From Anseranas semipalmata (Eukaryota > Chordata > Aves > Anseriformes > Anseranatidae), in the NCBI GenBank assembly GCA_013399115.1, contig VXAA01000651.1, forward strand, positions 62,001-126,000: a DNA stretch of 64,000 bases. Reading direction: 5' to 3'. A program made the position numbers and the translations under genes. A model generated the notes under the pieces. The model saw only the letters and a program-made list of their open reading frames with translations, made no database searches and was not told the DNA's origin. Below, one piece after another: positions 1 through 12,690 of this stretch (positions are counted from its first letter, which is position 1; each line of letters opens with the position of its first letter).

Positions 1-1859
1 TCACAGGCAAGATGCAGGTTGACAACAGCAAAGTCACTCCAAGTTTCTTGGCTCTTTCTGCCCCCCCGCCTCCCCCCACTAGGAAGATGCTGCTGCCCAT
101 TCTACTTCTCAACGGTAGCCCTTACTGGCTTTATTCAGCTATCTGGTGGCCACACAGGTCCTCAGATGAAACTTTTCCATGAAGTGAGAACATTTTCTAG
201 AGGTATACTGTTTATATCCTGTCCCAAGACTGGCTTCAGCTGGACTTCTGGTAATGAAAATATCAAACAATATCTTCATTTCCTGGCCATACTTACCAGT
301 AGAGTATTGTTTTTTTCCCTTTCCTGCTCATGTCTGCTACATGTAGCAACCCCTTTCCTTAGTCCTTCTGAAAAAGATGTGTGTGATACCCAGTGTTGGT
401 CTATATGAAATGTTGTGATGAGGGATGTCTCTGCCCCTTGGTCTTTGTGCCTTGCCCTTGGCTCACTCTCTGTTCTTCCTGACCCATGCAGTATTCTTTC
501 TCATTCTGGTTCTTCCTTTATGTGCATATTTTTGTACATATGTCTTAACATTTGGGTTATTCTGGTGAAAAGACTTTTATAGGTTCTAACTTATATGTTC
601 TGATGGGCCAAAATAAATTGTATTCATGCACCTGGTTGTACATGGCTTTCCTGTCTAGGCTGGTCCACTTAATATTTGGATATTCATTATTTTTGTTCTC
701 CTGGGAGCAATTTGTCATTGTTTTTTACAGGGATCAGGAGCTAGCTTCTGTTTAAATGTACTAAATGCAGAGTGAAGATAGGATCTAGTTCAGAGATTTT
801 AAGACATTTACCTGATGATATTATGTCAAGCCTCATACTATTAGGGAGGCACTTAAGCGCTTCTTTTTTTTCATTGCTGGCATATAAAAGTAGTACAGAT
901 TGCTGTTCATGCCTGGCCTTATTGTTGCACATAAAATTACAAACAGAAAGTAGCAGAGTTCAAACCTTGCATGCTTGCACGTCTCTTCAGGCAGATGGGG
1001 TAGATGGCCTCATGGGGACAATTAAAGAATAAAGCAATAAGGAAAAATGTCAAGCAGAAGGAAAAAGTATTATGCAGAACATTTCATGCAGTGATTCTGG
1101 TTACCCCAGCATTAATAATCAACTGTATAAACACATAACCACAAAATCCTTAAGCAGATTTGTATATTTATAATTTATAAAAATGTATTTTCTTTGGACA
1201 GAAACCATAACGAGGCAAGATGAACGTATCTTCCAGTGTTTACAGTAAAATATGCTGGAGAAGCCAAGCACAATAAATATTTTAGTTCCATAATCTGGCT
1301 ATTAACAGGGACTGTGACTACCTGCCAAATCTATTTGGAAGTTATGAAAGTTGTGGCATACATAGAGATTTTTCACATCGTTTTCTTAAATGTTTAAAGG
1401 TTTAAAAGGATAGCAAAGTTATTTGTTGCAATAAACTGGCAAATCTGGGACAGAATGTTACTGTGACACACTAGTTATGTCAGTGTCACAGCAGCTCATG
1501 GAAGCTTCTTTTAAACAACGGTTTGCATATTACTTCCCCCAGGGACCAGCAGTAGACTCATTTAAAAGAAATAGTCACAGAATATTTTCCCTAAATGATG
1601 TAACTGATAGTAGCATTGTGTGTGCTAAATATAGATACTAAGGAGTTCCAGGAACAACTTGACTGGCTAAAATTTCAGTAAAAAAACAGATGAGTAAACT
1701 TTGGTTGCCCAACTATACTCTTTCTAAAATGGACATAAAATTGTTACGGACTCCACTGAAAGGGTATTAATGTGGAGTAAAATTTTAAATTTATCAAACA
1801 TTAATCCGTAAATATAAATCTTGACAACATCAGTAGGACCACTGATGTGTTGAAAGTTG

Positions 1860-3993
1860 AGCATGTCTGCTCTGGATTTCTGCTGGGAAGGCAACGCAGC
1901 AGGCTGTAAGCAATCCAGGAGACTCCTGGAGTGCATCGAGGATAACTTCCTGGTCTGGGTATTAGACAAACCAACCAGAGGAGAAGTGTTACTGGACCTG
2001 GTGCTCACCAGTGCAGATGAACTCATTAAAGAGGTTAAGATTGGAGGCACTCTGGGCTGCAGCGACAACACACTGGTTGAGTTTGTGATCTGGACAAATA
2101 TGGGCCTGGCAAAGAACAAACTTCCAGCTGTTTAAAGACTTTGTGGATGAAATCCCCTGGGAAACTGTCCTTAGGGACAGAGGAACTGATCAGAGCTGGC
2201 AACTCTTTAAGGATGTTTTTCTTAGAGCGCAAGAGTTCTCCATCCCCATGTGTAAGAAATCAAGCGGGGAAGGCAGGAAACCAGGACCAAGCTGGTCAAA
2301 CTGAGGTATAAGAAGCAAATGCACAGGCAGTGGAAGCAGGCACATGCAGCCTGGGAAGAGTACAGGGATGCCATCCAGATGTGTAGGGATGGGATCAGGA
2401 AAGCCAAGGCATGGACAGAACTGAACTCGGCAAGGGATGCAAAGAATAACAAGAAAGGATTCTATAGGTATAATGGTCAGAAAAGAAAGGCCAAGGAGAG
2501 TGTACCTCTGATAAACAGGAAGGGAGAGCTGGTGACAGACATGGAGAAGGCTGAGGTACTCAACAATTCTTTGCTCAGTCTTCACTGGCAGTCTGGCTTC
2601 CCACATCTCTCAAGTCCCTGAACCACTAGGCAGGGGTTGGGGGAGCAGAGTCCCTCCCACTGTAAGTGAAGAGCAAGTTCGAGACCACCTGATGAAACCG
2701 TGAACAGCTATAAGTCTATGGCACCCAATGACATGCATCCCAGGGTCCTGAGGGAACTGGCTGATGTAGTTGCCAAGCCACCCTCCATCATATTTGAAAA
2801 GTCCTGGCAGTCAGGCGAAGCCCCCAGTGACTGGCAAAAGGGAAACATCACTCCCATTTTTAAAAAGGGTAAAAAGGAAGACCTAGGGAACTACAGACGG
2901 ATGAGCTTCACCTCTGTGCCTGGGAAGATCGTGGAACAGATCCTCCTGGAAGAAGTGTTAAGTCACATGCAAGACAAGCAGGTGATCTGAGACAGCCAGC
3001 ATGGCTTCACCAAGGGCAAATCATGTCTGACCAATCTGGTGGCCTTCTGTGATGGAGTAACTGCATCAGTTGACAAGGGAAGACCGACCGATGTCACCTA
3101 CTTGGACTTCTGTAAGGCCTTTGACACAGTCCCACACGACATCCTGATCGCTTAATTGGAGAGAGATGGACTTGAAGGGTGGACCATTCAGTGGATAAGG
3201 ACTTGGCTGGGTCACCGCAGCCAGAGAGTTGGGTTCAACGGCTTGATGTCCAGGTGGAGGCAGGTGACAAGTGGTGTCCCTCAGGGGTCTGTCTTGGGAC
3301 TGGTGCTGTTTAATATCTTATTAATGACGTAGAGAATGGGATTGAATGCACCCTCAGCAAGTTTGCAGACGACACCAAGCTGAGTGGTGCAGTTGATACA
3401 CCAGAAGGAAGGGATGCCATCCANCCCTCTGCTCTGCCCTTGTGAGGCCCCACCTGGAGTACTGCATTCAGGTCTGGGGCCCCCAGCACAAGAAAGATGT
3501 GGACCTGTCAGAGCGGGTCCAGAGGAGGGCCACAAAGATGCTCAGAAGGCTGGAGCACCTCTCCTATGAGGAAAGGCTGAGAGAGCTGGGGATGTTCAAC
3601 CTGGAGAAGAGAAGGCTCCAGGGAGACCGTATAGTGGCCTTTCAGTACTTCACGGGGGCTTACAAAAAAGATGAAGAGTGACTTTCTACACAGGCAGATA
3701 GTGATAGGACAAGGGGGAATGGTTTTAAACTAGAAGAGGGGAAATTTAGATTAGATATTAGGAGGAAATTCTTCACTCAGAGGGTGGTGAGGCACTGGAA
3801 CAGGCTGCCCAGAGAGGCTGTGGATGCCCCATCCCTGCAAGTGTTCAAGGCCAGGCTGGATGGGGCTTTGAGCAACCTGATCTAGTGGAAGGTGTCCCTG
3901 CCCATGGAAGGTGTCCCTGCCCATGGCAGGGGGGTTGGAACTAAGTGGCCTTTAAAGTGCCTTCCAACCCAAGCCATTCTGATTCTATGATAT
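1860..3993 (+). mobile_element. CR1 LINE, long 5'-truncated dead copy (EN/RT remnants)
   Basis: This is a degenerate CR1 non-LTR retrotransposon in sense orientation with the host gene. From about 1870 it reads as the end of the ORF2 endonuclease domain (LLDLVLTSADELIKEV, then LGCSDNTLVEF). Pieces of reverse transcriptase follow: [19 protein letters not shown] at about 2845-2900, [12 protein letters not shown] at about 3112-3147, and FADDTKLSG at about 3362-3388. The C-terminal region, [19 protein letters not shown], begins near 3448. Stops (TGA at 2988-2990, TAA near 3153) and frameshifts (near 3320) kill the ORF. About 277 nt are missing at 3421-3425 compared with the minus-strand CR1 at 20.5-21.4 kb. 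The 3' end (ATTCTGATTCTATGAT) is typical of CR1. The 5' boundary is uncertain by about 20 bp. Confidence 0.93.
3886..3923 (+). repeat. 19-bp tandem duplication in CR1 3' region
   Basis: The unit TGGAAGGTGTCCCTGCCCA occurs twice in direct succession inside the 3' untranslated part of the CR1. The CR1 at 5622-6272 carries the equivalent segment once, so this is a private duplication in this copy. Confidence 0.9.
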
Positions 3994-5621
3994 AATGAAA
4001 GGCTGTTTTAAGTACACTTACTTGTGTCTGTTGCACAGCCATGACCTATCCTACCATTAATTTGCAGTTTCTTCAAACTGTCTCTTCATGCTTTGAACCA
4101 GATTAGTTACGAATACAATATTTTTAGGAAGAGTTTGCATGTACTCTAGCATTTTTAGTATGGTCTATGTTCTTTTCGTTAACAGATGCTAATACATTTC
4201 TCTAGGACATAGTGAATAAAGAAGTATCTCAGTGATTGTTTCTCAGGTTTTAATGGCTTGATTAGAGCTATCAGCTCCAGGAAAATGTGTGTTGCATCTT
4301 CCATTCTGTTGTTTGGCTACCCTGCGGAGAGGCTCCTAGAGGAGCACACCATTCAGACATGCTGAACTACTGCAGAGAATAGGTAGCATCAAAGTGAAAT
4401 AGGAGAGCCATTAACCACTGAAAATAAATGCACTTCTTATCTGGTGCTCTAACGCAGTATATATTGCACACTAAAAGCTATATCACTAGCCACTTGAGTC
4501 AGTATTTCTTGATTTTAAATGCTAATGTAAAATGTGTTGGTTATTGAACATAAATCCCTTTTACACTGCTAGGGCTAAACAAATTTTCTGATTTTTATTG
4601 GACAATTCCTACAAAATATTTCATTGGAAGAAGATAGAAACTGACATATTATACATCTACAGGCACCCTTACAAGCCACCAGCTGTAAGGCTGAATTCCC
4701 CAGATGAACTGGTGGAAGGATGACTCATTTGTGATCATGTGGCATTGTTAGGCTGTGTCGCCCTGATTTTTACTGTTTTTTTTACAGCAGAATCTGCAAA
4801 GGGTACAAAGAAAATCAGCTTTTCATTCTCACCTTCTGAGAAAAAACCTTTTGCACTGCCCAGTTAAGTCATGCTGCCTTAAAATCAATGGTGCTGTATT
4901 TAGGGCTTGAGCTGTCATCAGCTTTGAGATGGCAGTGACCAACAGTTGAAAGGGATAAATTGCTTGGAGCTAGAGTTCATGTCTACATTTTTTTCCCATG
5001 TGTGTATGTTTTCATCTGACAGTCTTAATGTCTACCATCTTATTTGTATGTTTTGTCCTTCTTTCTGCTAAAGTAATTTAAAAAATAGATTGCTCATATT
5101 CAACAGTATAGAAGCAGCTTTCCAAGAGAAAACAGGTGGCCTCCACTTCTTGGATCTTTGAGGAGATATGTATGCTTTGTCAGAGCTGCACTGCTGACTT
5201 TTGAAGGCAGGGCGCCAATGTAAAGCAATGAAAAGCAGATCAGAATTTTTGTTAAAGCTTTTACTGTGTTTCCCTGCATCAGTTTGCAAATCTTCAATCC
5301 TTATACAATCCTTTACAGTTCTTTACATGCAGTCGATGCACTGTTATGCATTTCATTTTTTGTCCTTAGTATTAGAAGAAAATAATGTGATATTTACAAA
5401 GAAATTGAAGTAATAAGCCTTGTTTTCTAGATACTGCAGTAGCACAGCATACCTCTTGAAAAATATGAAACTTTTAGAAGTATAAGCAATAGGCAAAGTT
5501 TCATAGCATATCTGCTATGTGTTGGTAACTCAGCTTCAGAGCATCTGTCCTACTGTGCCTTAGCTACTACAGCTAATGCCCTTGGGAATAGAAGAATATC
5601 ACTGAAGTGTTTTTTAATTCT

Positions 5622-6272
5622 CAACATGAGCCAGCAATGTGTGCTTGCAGCCAAGAAAGCCAACCATATCCTGGGCTGCATCAAAAGAAGCATGGCCAGC
5701 AGAGCAAGGGAGGTGATTCTCCCCCTCTACTCTTGTGAGACCCCACTTGCAGTACTGCATTCAGCTCTGGGGCCCCCAGCACAAGAAGGACATGGACCTG
5801 TTGGAGTTAATCCAGAGGAGGCCATGAGGATGATCAGAGGGATGGAGCACCTCTCCTATGAAGACAGGCTGAGGGAGTTGGGGTTGTTCAGCCTGGAGAA
5901 GAGAAGGCTCCGGGGAGACCTTATAGCGGCCTTCCAATGCCTAAAGGGGGCCTACAGGAAAGCTGGGGAGAGACTCTTTGTGAGGGAGTGTAGTGATAGG
6001 ACAAGGGGGAATGGCTTTAAACTAAAAGAGGGGAGATTTAGATTAGACATTAGGAAGAAATTCTTCACTGTGAGGGTGATGAGGCACTGGAACAGGCTGC
6101 CCAGAGAAGCTGTGGATGCCCCATCCCTGAAAGTATTCAAGGCCAGGTTGGATGGGGCTTTGGGCAACCTGGTCTAGTGGGAGGTGTCCCTACCCATGGC
6201 AGGGGGGTTGGAACTAGGTGGTCTTTAAGGTCTCTTCCAACCCAAAGCATTCGATGAGTCTATAATTCTATG
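5622..6272 (+). mobile_element. CR1 LINE, short 3' fragment
   Basis: This 5'-truncated CR1 carries only the C-terminal part of ORF2 and the 3' end. The opening reads MSQQCVLAAKKANHILGC, which matches the CR1 segment after the reverse transcriptase core. The end carries the usual GGCAGGGGGGTTGGAACTAG block and a decayed ATTCTATG terminus. A frame from 5626 to 6177 stays open for 183 codons. Between about 5730 and 5828 it runs in a wrong frame ([19 protein letters not shown] instead of [13 protein letters not shown] sequence), because one small indel shifts the frame and a second restores it. The copy is inactive. Confidence 0.93.
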
Positions 6273-7580
6273 GCTATATTTCTAATTTCTTGTCAGTTAA
6301 AAATCATTTTGCATGTAAGGATTGGAGTGAATACTGATAAGTGGTAAGGCACATTCCTTAAATACAGCCCAGAGTTAGGGGTATGACAGTAGGAATAGGA
6401 GTGAAACATGCAAAGTTTTCTGTTCCAGCTACTGATGTGTTGGTTTTATCCTTCTGGAAGACATAGTGGGTGGGATGTGTGCTGTGGTTCCTTCTCGTAT
6501 GTGGGTGTTGCACTGGAAATTCTCATTCTAAAACCATTATTCCTGCAGGTGTTTTACTGATGGCCAAATATGTGTTAGCAGCTTTGGAGATGAGTTGCCC
6601 CAGAAGATTTCCCTTTGGCTTCTATACAAATACAAAGTACTTCTCATAACTAAGGCCATTATCTATTACAGAGTTTTTAGAAGCTGGGCTAATTATCAAT
6701 ATATTCACAGGAAAAGAAAAAAAAACTGACATTTGCAACATGTATGTTACGATGGTATGCATTTCAGAAGAAATGTAGCCAGGCTATTTGCCAAATCCTG
6801 TAGTTCTCTTCTATAGTTGTTTTCCAAAGGCTGTGTGGTACAAGTGCCTTCAACTCTTGCCCAATTGCCACAATTTTCATCTGATTGAACTGCTATGGAC
6901 AACTAACAAAGGAATATATTTGAATGAGACTCCAATTAAATACTCTTATTTTGACATACTTAATTTCTATTATAACCACTGCCAAGTATTTCTTTTTTCT
7001 GTGTCAGAATGAAAGTAAAGCCAGAGTCCAGAAAAGCTAAACAAAGCTGTTTCAGCAGCCCACTCTGTGGAATATTATGCAGTTGAGTATCTGTTTCAAA
7101 GAGGAGCCACAATTATTTCTTGCATAAATATTTAGATAGTTGCATGTGCTGAGAAACAAAGACTATTCTAGATCTGAAATTGAGGGATGTCCCTCTAGAA
7201 TTTCACATTCCACATGGTTTAGTTTGTATATACCATAGCAGTTGTAAGACAGTACACAGTTTGTTCCATTAAAAAGGCTTATAACATTAATCCCGAACTT
7301 CACCTTTTCTGTTGGCACCTAATTTTCTGATGCTTCATGAGAATCTCCCTCTTAAACTACTTCTGAGTTTCTTTTTAGAAGTCTTCTGTCCAGATGTTGT
7401 CTGTCTACCTCTGCCTCCCTGAATCATTATTTTTAGTGCACTGTAATTCTGTCAGAACGGTGTCTTTGTGAGCTGCATTGCATTCACTGTCTAGGATGAA
7501 CAATTAATACAAATAGTAAGAGGTAAATTTATGTCGCAGTTTTTGCATGCCTTTCTCTAATGATTTCTTTTTAATTACAG

Positions 7581-7643
7581 AGCAAAGAGATTGCGTTTCA
7601 GCTTCATGAAGACTTAATGAAAGTTCTTAATGAGCTTTACACA
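7581..7643 (+). CDS. SRGAP1: SRGAP1 exon 1 of window (F-BAR, 21 codons)
   Basis: The translation begins SKEIAFQLHEDLMK and ends NELYT, matching srGAP F-BAR helix sequence at about residues 143-163 of SRGAP1. The acceptor is a pyrimidine-rich TTTCTTTTTAATTACAG and the donor is ACA|GTAAGT, which fits the U1 consensus closely at +1 to +6. The exon is 63 nt, phase 0 at both ends. The next residues, VMKTY, come from the following exon, giving the conserved T-V-M-K junction. In the family this helix is part of the antiparallel F-BAR dimer that binds curved membranes. Confidence 0.95.
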
Positions 7644-8377
7644 GTAAGTACAGTTGCTTACTTAGTTTATCTTATACAAATTCCATATCAGACTTCTTCT
7701 ATAAGCTGTAAGTATTCTTTTATCTAGCAAGTTACCCCCAGTGGAGGTGCTTATTTTTGTCTTTTTAGACAAGTCCAAATTATCTCTTTTGGAAAGACCA
7801 CTCACTTGTTTAGAATACATATGCTAATGCTTTCAGGATTACTCTTTACTTTCAGCCCTTTTTCCCCCCAGACTATGCTAAGCCAGTTTATTATAAGTTT
7901 TGTTGGTTATTAATAAGGCATTTTGACTCAGAGCTTACCAGAGCAAAGCTTCTCCCTTTTCTGCTTTTATTTTTTTTTGTCCATGCTACCATCTGCTTAG
8001 TTTGAATCATGGACTAGACTCAGGAAAAATCATAGGTGCTTACAGATCCAGTGCTGTGGTGTCTAAACATTCCTTGTGTGCACTCCCCTCTCCCTGATAA
8101 GTAAATAATGAAAACAAAATTAGAGGGTTGTGTAGGCTTTCCATACCATTCAGAAAGGTCAAGGAAAAAAAAAAACACTGAGCATTCTGGCAAGCTGCTG
8201 CTAACTGTTTGGAAAATCTGAGAGAAGGGAAGTCTGAACTTCTTTTCCTCTTTGAAACTCATATACACAACTCATTACTGCAGGATGAGGTCTTGTCTAC
8301 CTGAAAGTCATTTCTCAAAATACTCTGGGGATAGGTACTGACAATATTTTCTAAGAAAGAACAAAGTGAGGATTACT

Positions 8378-8402
8378 TTTTGTTTGTTTGTTTGTTTTGT
8401 TT
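8378..8402 (+). repeat. (TTTG)n microsatellite
   Basis: A short run of TTTG units ending in TTTTGTTT. Simple sequence with no further feature. Confidence 0.9.
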
Positions 8403-8590
8403 AAACATAGCTATACAATGAAAAGGAACTGGTGAGATCCACCTCTTACAAGTGTGTTTATTCCTGCTGGTCAAGGAAGTAGTACATCTAAATTTTCTCT
8501 TGCATCTGAAAGAGATGAAACTTCTACACTCCAGTACCTTACATAACAGTCTCTGGACTGCTCCCTTCCCTATCCTCAATGTTTGGGGGA

Positions 8591-8641
8591 CAAGAAAAGA
8601 AAAGAAAAGAAAACAAAACAACGAAAACAACAACAAACAAC
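8591..8641 (+). repeat. A-rich simple repeat (AAAAG / AAC units)
   Basis: Successive AAAAG units pass into AAAAC and AAC units. It could be the remains of a retroelement tail, but no retroelement body is recognisable upstream. Confidence 0.85.
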
Positions 8642-11600
8642 ACAGTATTTACGTCATGAAACAATTTGTGATTTATTTGTGATTTTAAGGAAGTTTAGGA
8701 AGACATCAGAGACCAGCTCTCATCAGGCAGAAGTCAAACATTACTTGTGTGCATCTCATCTGTTTTTCTTTTGACCTAGGAAAAATTGTGTACTACCTGC
8801 AGATGAGTTGAAGAGCATTTGAACTCAAGAACAACTTGGGTGGTGAAAAAGAGATCCAAATAAATGTAGACCTGTATCACTGCCGTAGATTCTTTTGGAT
8901 TGTAGTTATGGATGCAAGTTCCTAAAACCTACCTAAAACTTTTTTTTTTTTAGGGCTTTTCTTTGGGGCTTTTTTTTCTGAAATCACCACTGATTTTGTA
9001 GGATGTGATACTGCAAAAGCTTGTTGCCTCAGGCCTATAGTCAGTTAAATATGCTGGGATCAGCTTCTCTAAAGTAGTGGTAGCCTCAGACAATTCACAC
9101 AGCTGCAGGGAATCAGTGACTGTAGGAGCAATTGCACAAGTGGGATTTCAGTGGTGAGTAAGCCCTGAAGACACTGCCTTGTTCCAATTAAACAGTTATG
9201 TAACTCCAGTGCCTGGTGAGGTGCAGAATTGGTGCCTGTGCTCCCAGGATAGGAAAACACTGAAGCATGTGCTGAAATACTTGGCTGAATCACCAGTAAA
9301 AATCTGTAGGACTTGGCTTTGGTATTTTCACTATTTTTCTTCATATTAGTGCTATGTCTTCCCACTGAGAGCTGAAGAAGTTTGTTCAGATACTAACTTC
9401 CATGTTATGCCTTCCAGCGAATGCTAGTTCCTTTCTCAGAATTTAAGATTTTTGTTAACTAGGAAGTTTTTTTAAGTTGATATGAACCATTTAAATTAAA
9501 TTACTGTTGTACAGTGTTTTGGGGGGGGATGGAATTAATTTCACCTAATTTTTAGGCATCTGCAGTATAGGTACAAATATCTTAGCCTGCCATCTGTGTT
9601 GCATTTATAGTCATTGGAAATCTAATATGTGGAGATCAGAACCCTTCATCTGATCAGATGTGAACATGTGCTTCAGATGAAATTAACTACACCGTTAACT
9701 CTGTTTTCCAGCTTTTCGTTGATTGCAAAGGACTTTGTCAGCTGTAGGTGCCCATATTTAGCCAGATACAAGCCACGCTTAGTAAAGTGACAATATGGTA
9801 CAGAATAGCATCTGTTCCACTAGTTGGAGCATTTGAATGATCATCAGTTTATCTGTGTAATATATATTCTTGTGTACATAAAGGTAGAAAGATACCTAGA
9901 CAGAGGGAAACCTCATACAAAGTTTTTAATTCTGTGTAACATTTACTGTTACACAGAACAAGATCATATCGTAGTGGCTTTACCTGAACAAGTATCTACA
10001 TTTTTAAACTCCGAGAGGTATGTTTCTTAGTCATTTACAAAAGGGAGAAGTCATGTTTCCACTTTCCCCATGATTTATGAAAAAAAAAACCAACAGTAAA
10101 ATTAATTTCAATCTTACTGTTGTGAGATAAATCTTTGTGTCCAAAACAAATCAAATGAATTTCAAGTCAGTAAAAAATACACTAATATTGAAGTCTCTCC
10201 CTATTAATCTGTTCTATTTTTAAAGGAATGGCACCTTCATGAAGTATAACTGTTAAAATGCAAAGCCTTACTGGGGTTTAAATATCTCTAAAGCCTCTAC
10301 ATGAGGGGGCAAATATCAGAGTTTCTAGACAAACTGAATGCATGTGTGAAGATGGGTTTAGTAATCTGCTTACTACTTACGACATCATTCTTTATTTTAC
10401 AAGAAAGATCTGTAATGTAAAATAAGGTCAGTACTTATAAAATAAGGTCACTGCTGTAGTTAGGGAGTTCTGTCCATTGGTGTTGATTGTTTTTAGATCA
10501 AATTCTTGAAGTCAATAGATTTTGCAAAGGAGAAACTGTTCCAAGAGAAGAAAAAAATAAAGCACTAAGGAGTAGAAGAGACTTGGCACCTTCCACTAAG
10601 AATATATTCTGAAGGTTTTCAAATAAAAAACCTCTTTCTGCACAGATATATTTTTAAGGTTATGAAAGTTTGAATCTCTGCTTTTTGAGAGACTACAAAG
10701 TGATTTGGCTGCTTATTGAATGTGGAAAAGCTCAGAACTGCAGTGAAATGTCCAAAAAAATGAAATCAGACATTTTGGCATATTAAGTACCTGTTCTTTA
10801 AAAACTCACTCTGTTAAGAGATCTTTCTCCTTGCTTACACTTATGTAATTCCTTCCTTTACCCATTTGCATCACTAGGAGTTATCATGAAAACAGGAGAT
10901 TTGTATTATAGGTCTTCTGTTTATTCCCTGGGAGTAGTTTAGCTTGTATTTACTTTGTCTTATGCCATCCTAATTAAAATTATGCATCGTGTACAGGATT
11001 GATGAAAAAATAAAAACAGAAGCAGGTGAACCAAGGCTCCAGAAGATGTTCTGAGAACCTATGAGTGAAGCAGGCTTATATTATTGGAGTAATCAGAATT
11101 TTGTAAGGCAAACTTTCCTTTTTGTTTTCCATCTCTTTTCCGAAGAGAAGGTTTACTTGAATGTTACATTAAATATTTGTATGTTTTCTACATGTTACTC
11201 ACATGACTAGTGAAAATATATTTTAGGACTCTGTATTTTCAATTTTCAGTATTTTATGCTCTTATGAGAGCATATTATGACTCAAAACATCATGCTAAAA
11301 ATAATTTAATAGATAGGTTTCAGTCTGTATCTTTGAAAGTTCAGTAAATTATAAGTGGCAAGTACTTTTATTATGCATGGCTTATCCTTGGCTGGGCCAG
11401 ACAATCAGTATTTTCAGGTCTGCAACATCCCAGCTACTGAATTCATCTCTTATTCCTCTCCCCATTACTCTTTCAGCCAGTGTAGACTAGTAATTAGTCG
11501 CATGTTTTACATAAGGATATAAGTTGTTGAAACTAGAGCAGGGCATTCCTTTTGAGTAAGGAGAGATGAGGAAATAGGAGCCCATTTAGCTGTGTGGGGT

Positions 11601-11997
11601 CACAGATAGAAGGTTTTTTCCTGACAATTCCAGAAAAAAGTGGTGGTCAAACTGAAAACTGTAGAGGTTTAGGTTGGTGCTTTTTGTGAACTGAGAGATT
11701 TAGAAATCTTGTTACGTGTTGATTGAAAGAGGAAATAAATGATTGATTTTACAATTGATCATCTTTGCTACAGAGAATGCTCCCCAAACCCTTCCTCCAT
11801 TTCTCTTGAAAGCTACCATATCTTGTAATATCAGATCAAGTACTGCAATACAGCAATAACATCTGAGTAATGGGGTACAGTAGGAAACAGTGGGTAGGCA
11901 TAGCCTTTTCTTGCAGTGGAGGGAGGTCTCCACTGAAATTTTTTAGGAGTCAAGGCACATTCATAAATGACCTCTAAGTGTGTGTGTGGCAGGGGGA

Positions 11998-12690
11998 GTA
12001 ATGAGTTGACAAGTTTGCTGAAAATACAGAACTGTTCCAGTAATCAGGATGAGGACAGATGGTGGGGAAAATCAGTGCACACTGGAAGAAAAAAGTCACT
12101 TCACATAAATACAGCATTTTGAACTTTCAACTGGCTGTTGCCAGTCAGGAGTGAGATCTTAGATAATTCTATGAAAATATACCACGCAACTTTAAAGAGC
12201 GGGGGGATCAGCTGTTAGGAGCAATTAGGAAAAGAACAGAGAGCAAGACAGAAAACATAAACAAATCCATGTATAATTATTGCCCACATACACTCAGATC
12301 TTCAGTACTGTGTATGGCTCTGATCTCGTCATTTTGTGAAAACTGTACTACAACTGAAAAAAGTCAAAGAAGGGCAGTAAGGTGTGGGATGCTTCCACAC
12401 AAGAAACAACTGTGTAGGCTGGAATGCTTTAGCCTAGAAAAGAAAGGCTGGGGGAGGAGAGGTGTAATAGAGATCTACAGAGTTGGGAATGACAAGGACA
12501 GGGTGGCTAGGGTTCACCATCTTTTTCAACACATGAACAAGGGGTCATTAAATGAAGATAATACAATTTGGAAAGGCAAATCACTGAGCTAATGGCTAAA
12601 TTGTGGAGCTCCTCCTCAAAGATGTTCTGGACATAAAATGTGCAGGGGGACTGGACAGGTACTTGGAAGAGAGATCCATTGGGGGTTTTC
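11998..12690 (+). mobile_element. Ancient L3/CR1-clade LINE remnant
   Basis: A heavily decayed LINE 3' region in sense orientation. KFAENTELF near 12011-12037 looks like the FADDTK-type reverse transcriptase motif with its aspartates lost. At 12366-12460 it reads QRRAVRCGM and then LECFSLEKKGW, matching the QRRATKM...LFSLEKRR block of CR1-like ORF2 C-termini. The following DNA (AACAAGGGGTCATTAAATGA, then TTGTGGAGCTCCTCCTC) fits older amniote L3-type elements better than the avian CR1s elsewhere in this window. The ends are uncertain by tens of bases. The family name is recalled, not searched. Confidence 0.55.

Larger units (their letters stand above)
1..7580 (+). other. Upstream SRGAP1 intron (3' part)
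   Basis: This is the 3' part of the intron before the first visible exon. It holds two plus-strand CR1 LINEs, at about 1860-3993 and 5622-6272. The rest (1-1860, 3994-5621, 6273-7580) is unique-looking AT-rich DNA with no recognised exon, RNA or regulatory element. The preceding F-BAR exon expected from the family was not found, so it lies further upstream. Open frames here, such as 19-408 (+), match no known protein and have no coding character. Confidence 0.8.

Noticed and set aside
19..408. Open frame of 129 codons (+) near the start of the window
   Set aside because: No match to any family and no splice or promoter support.
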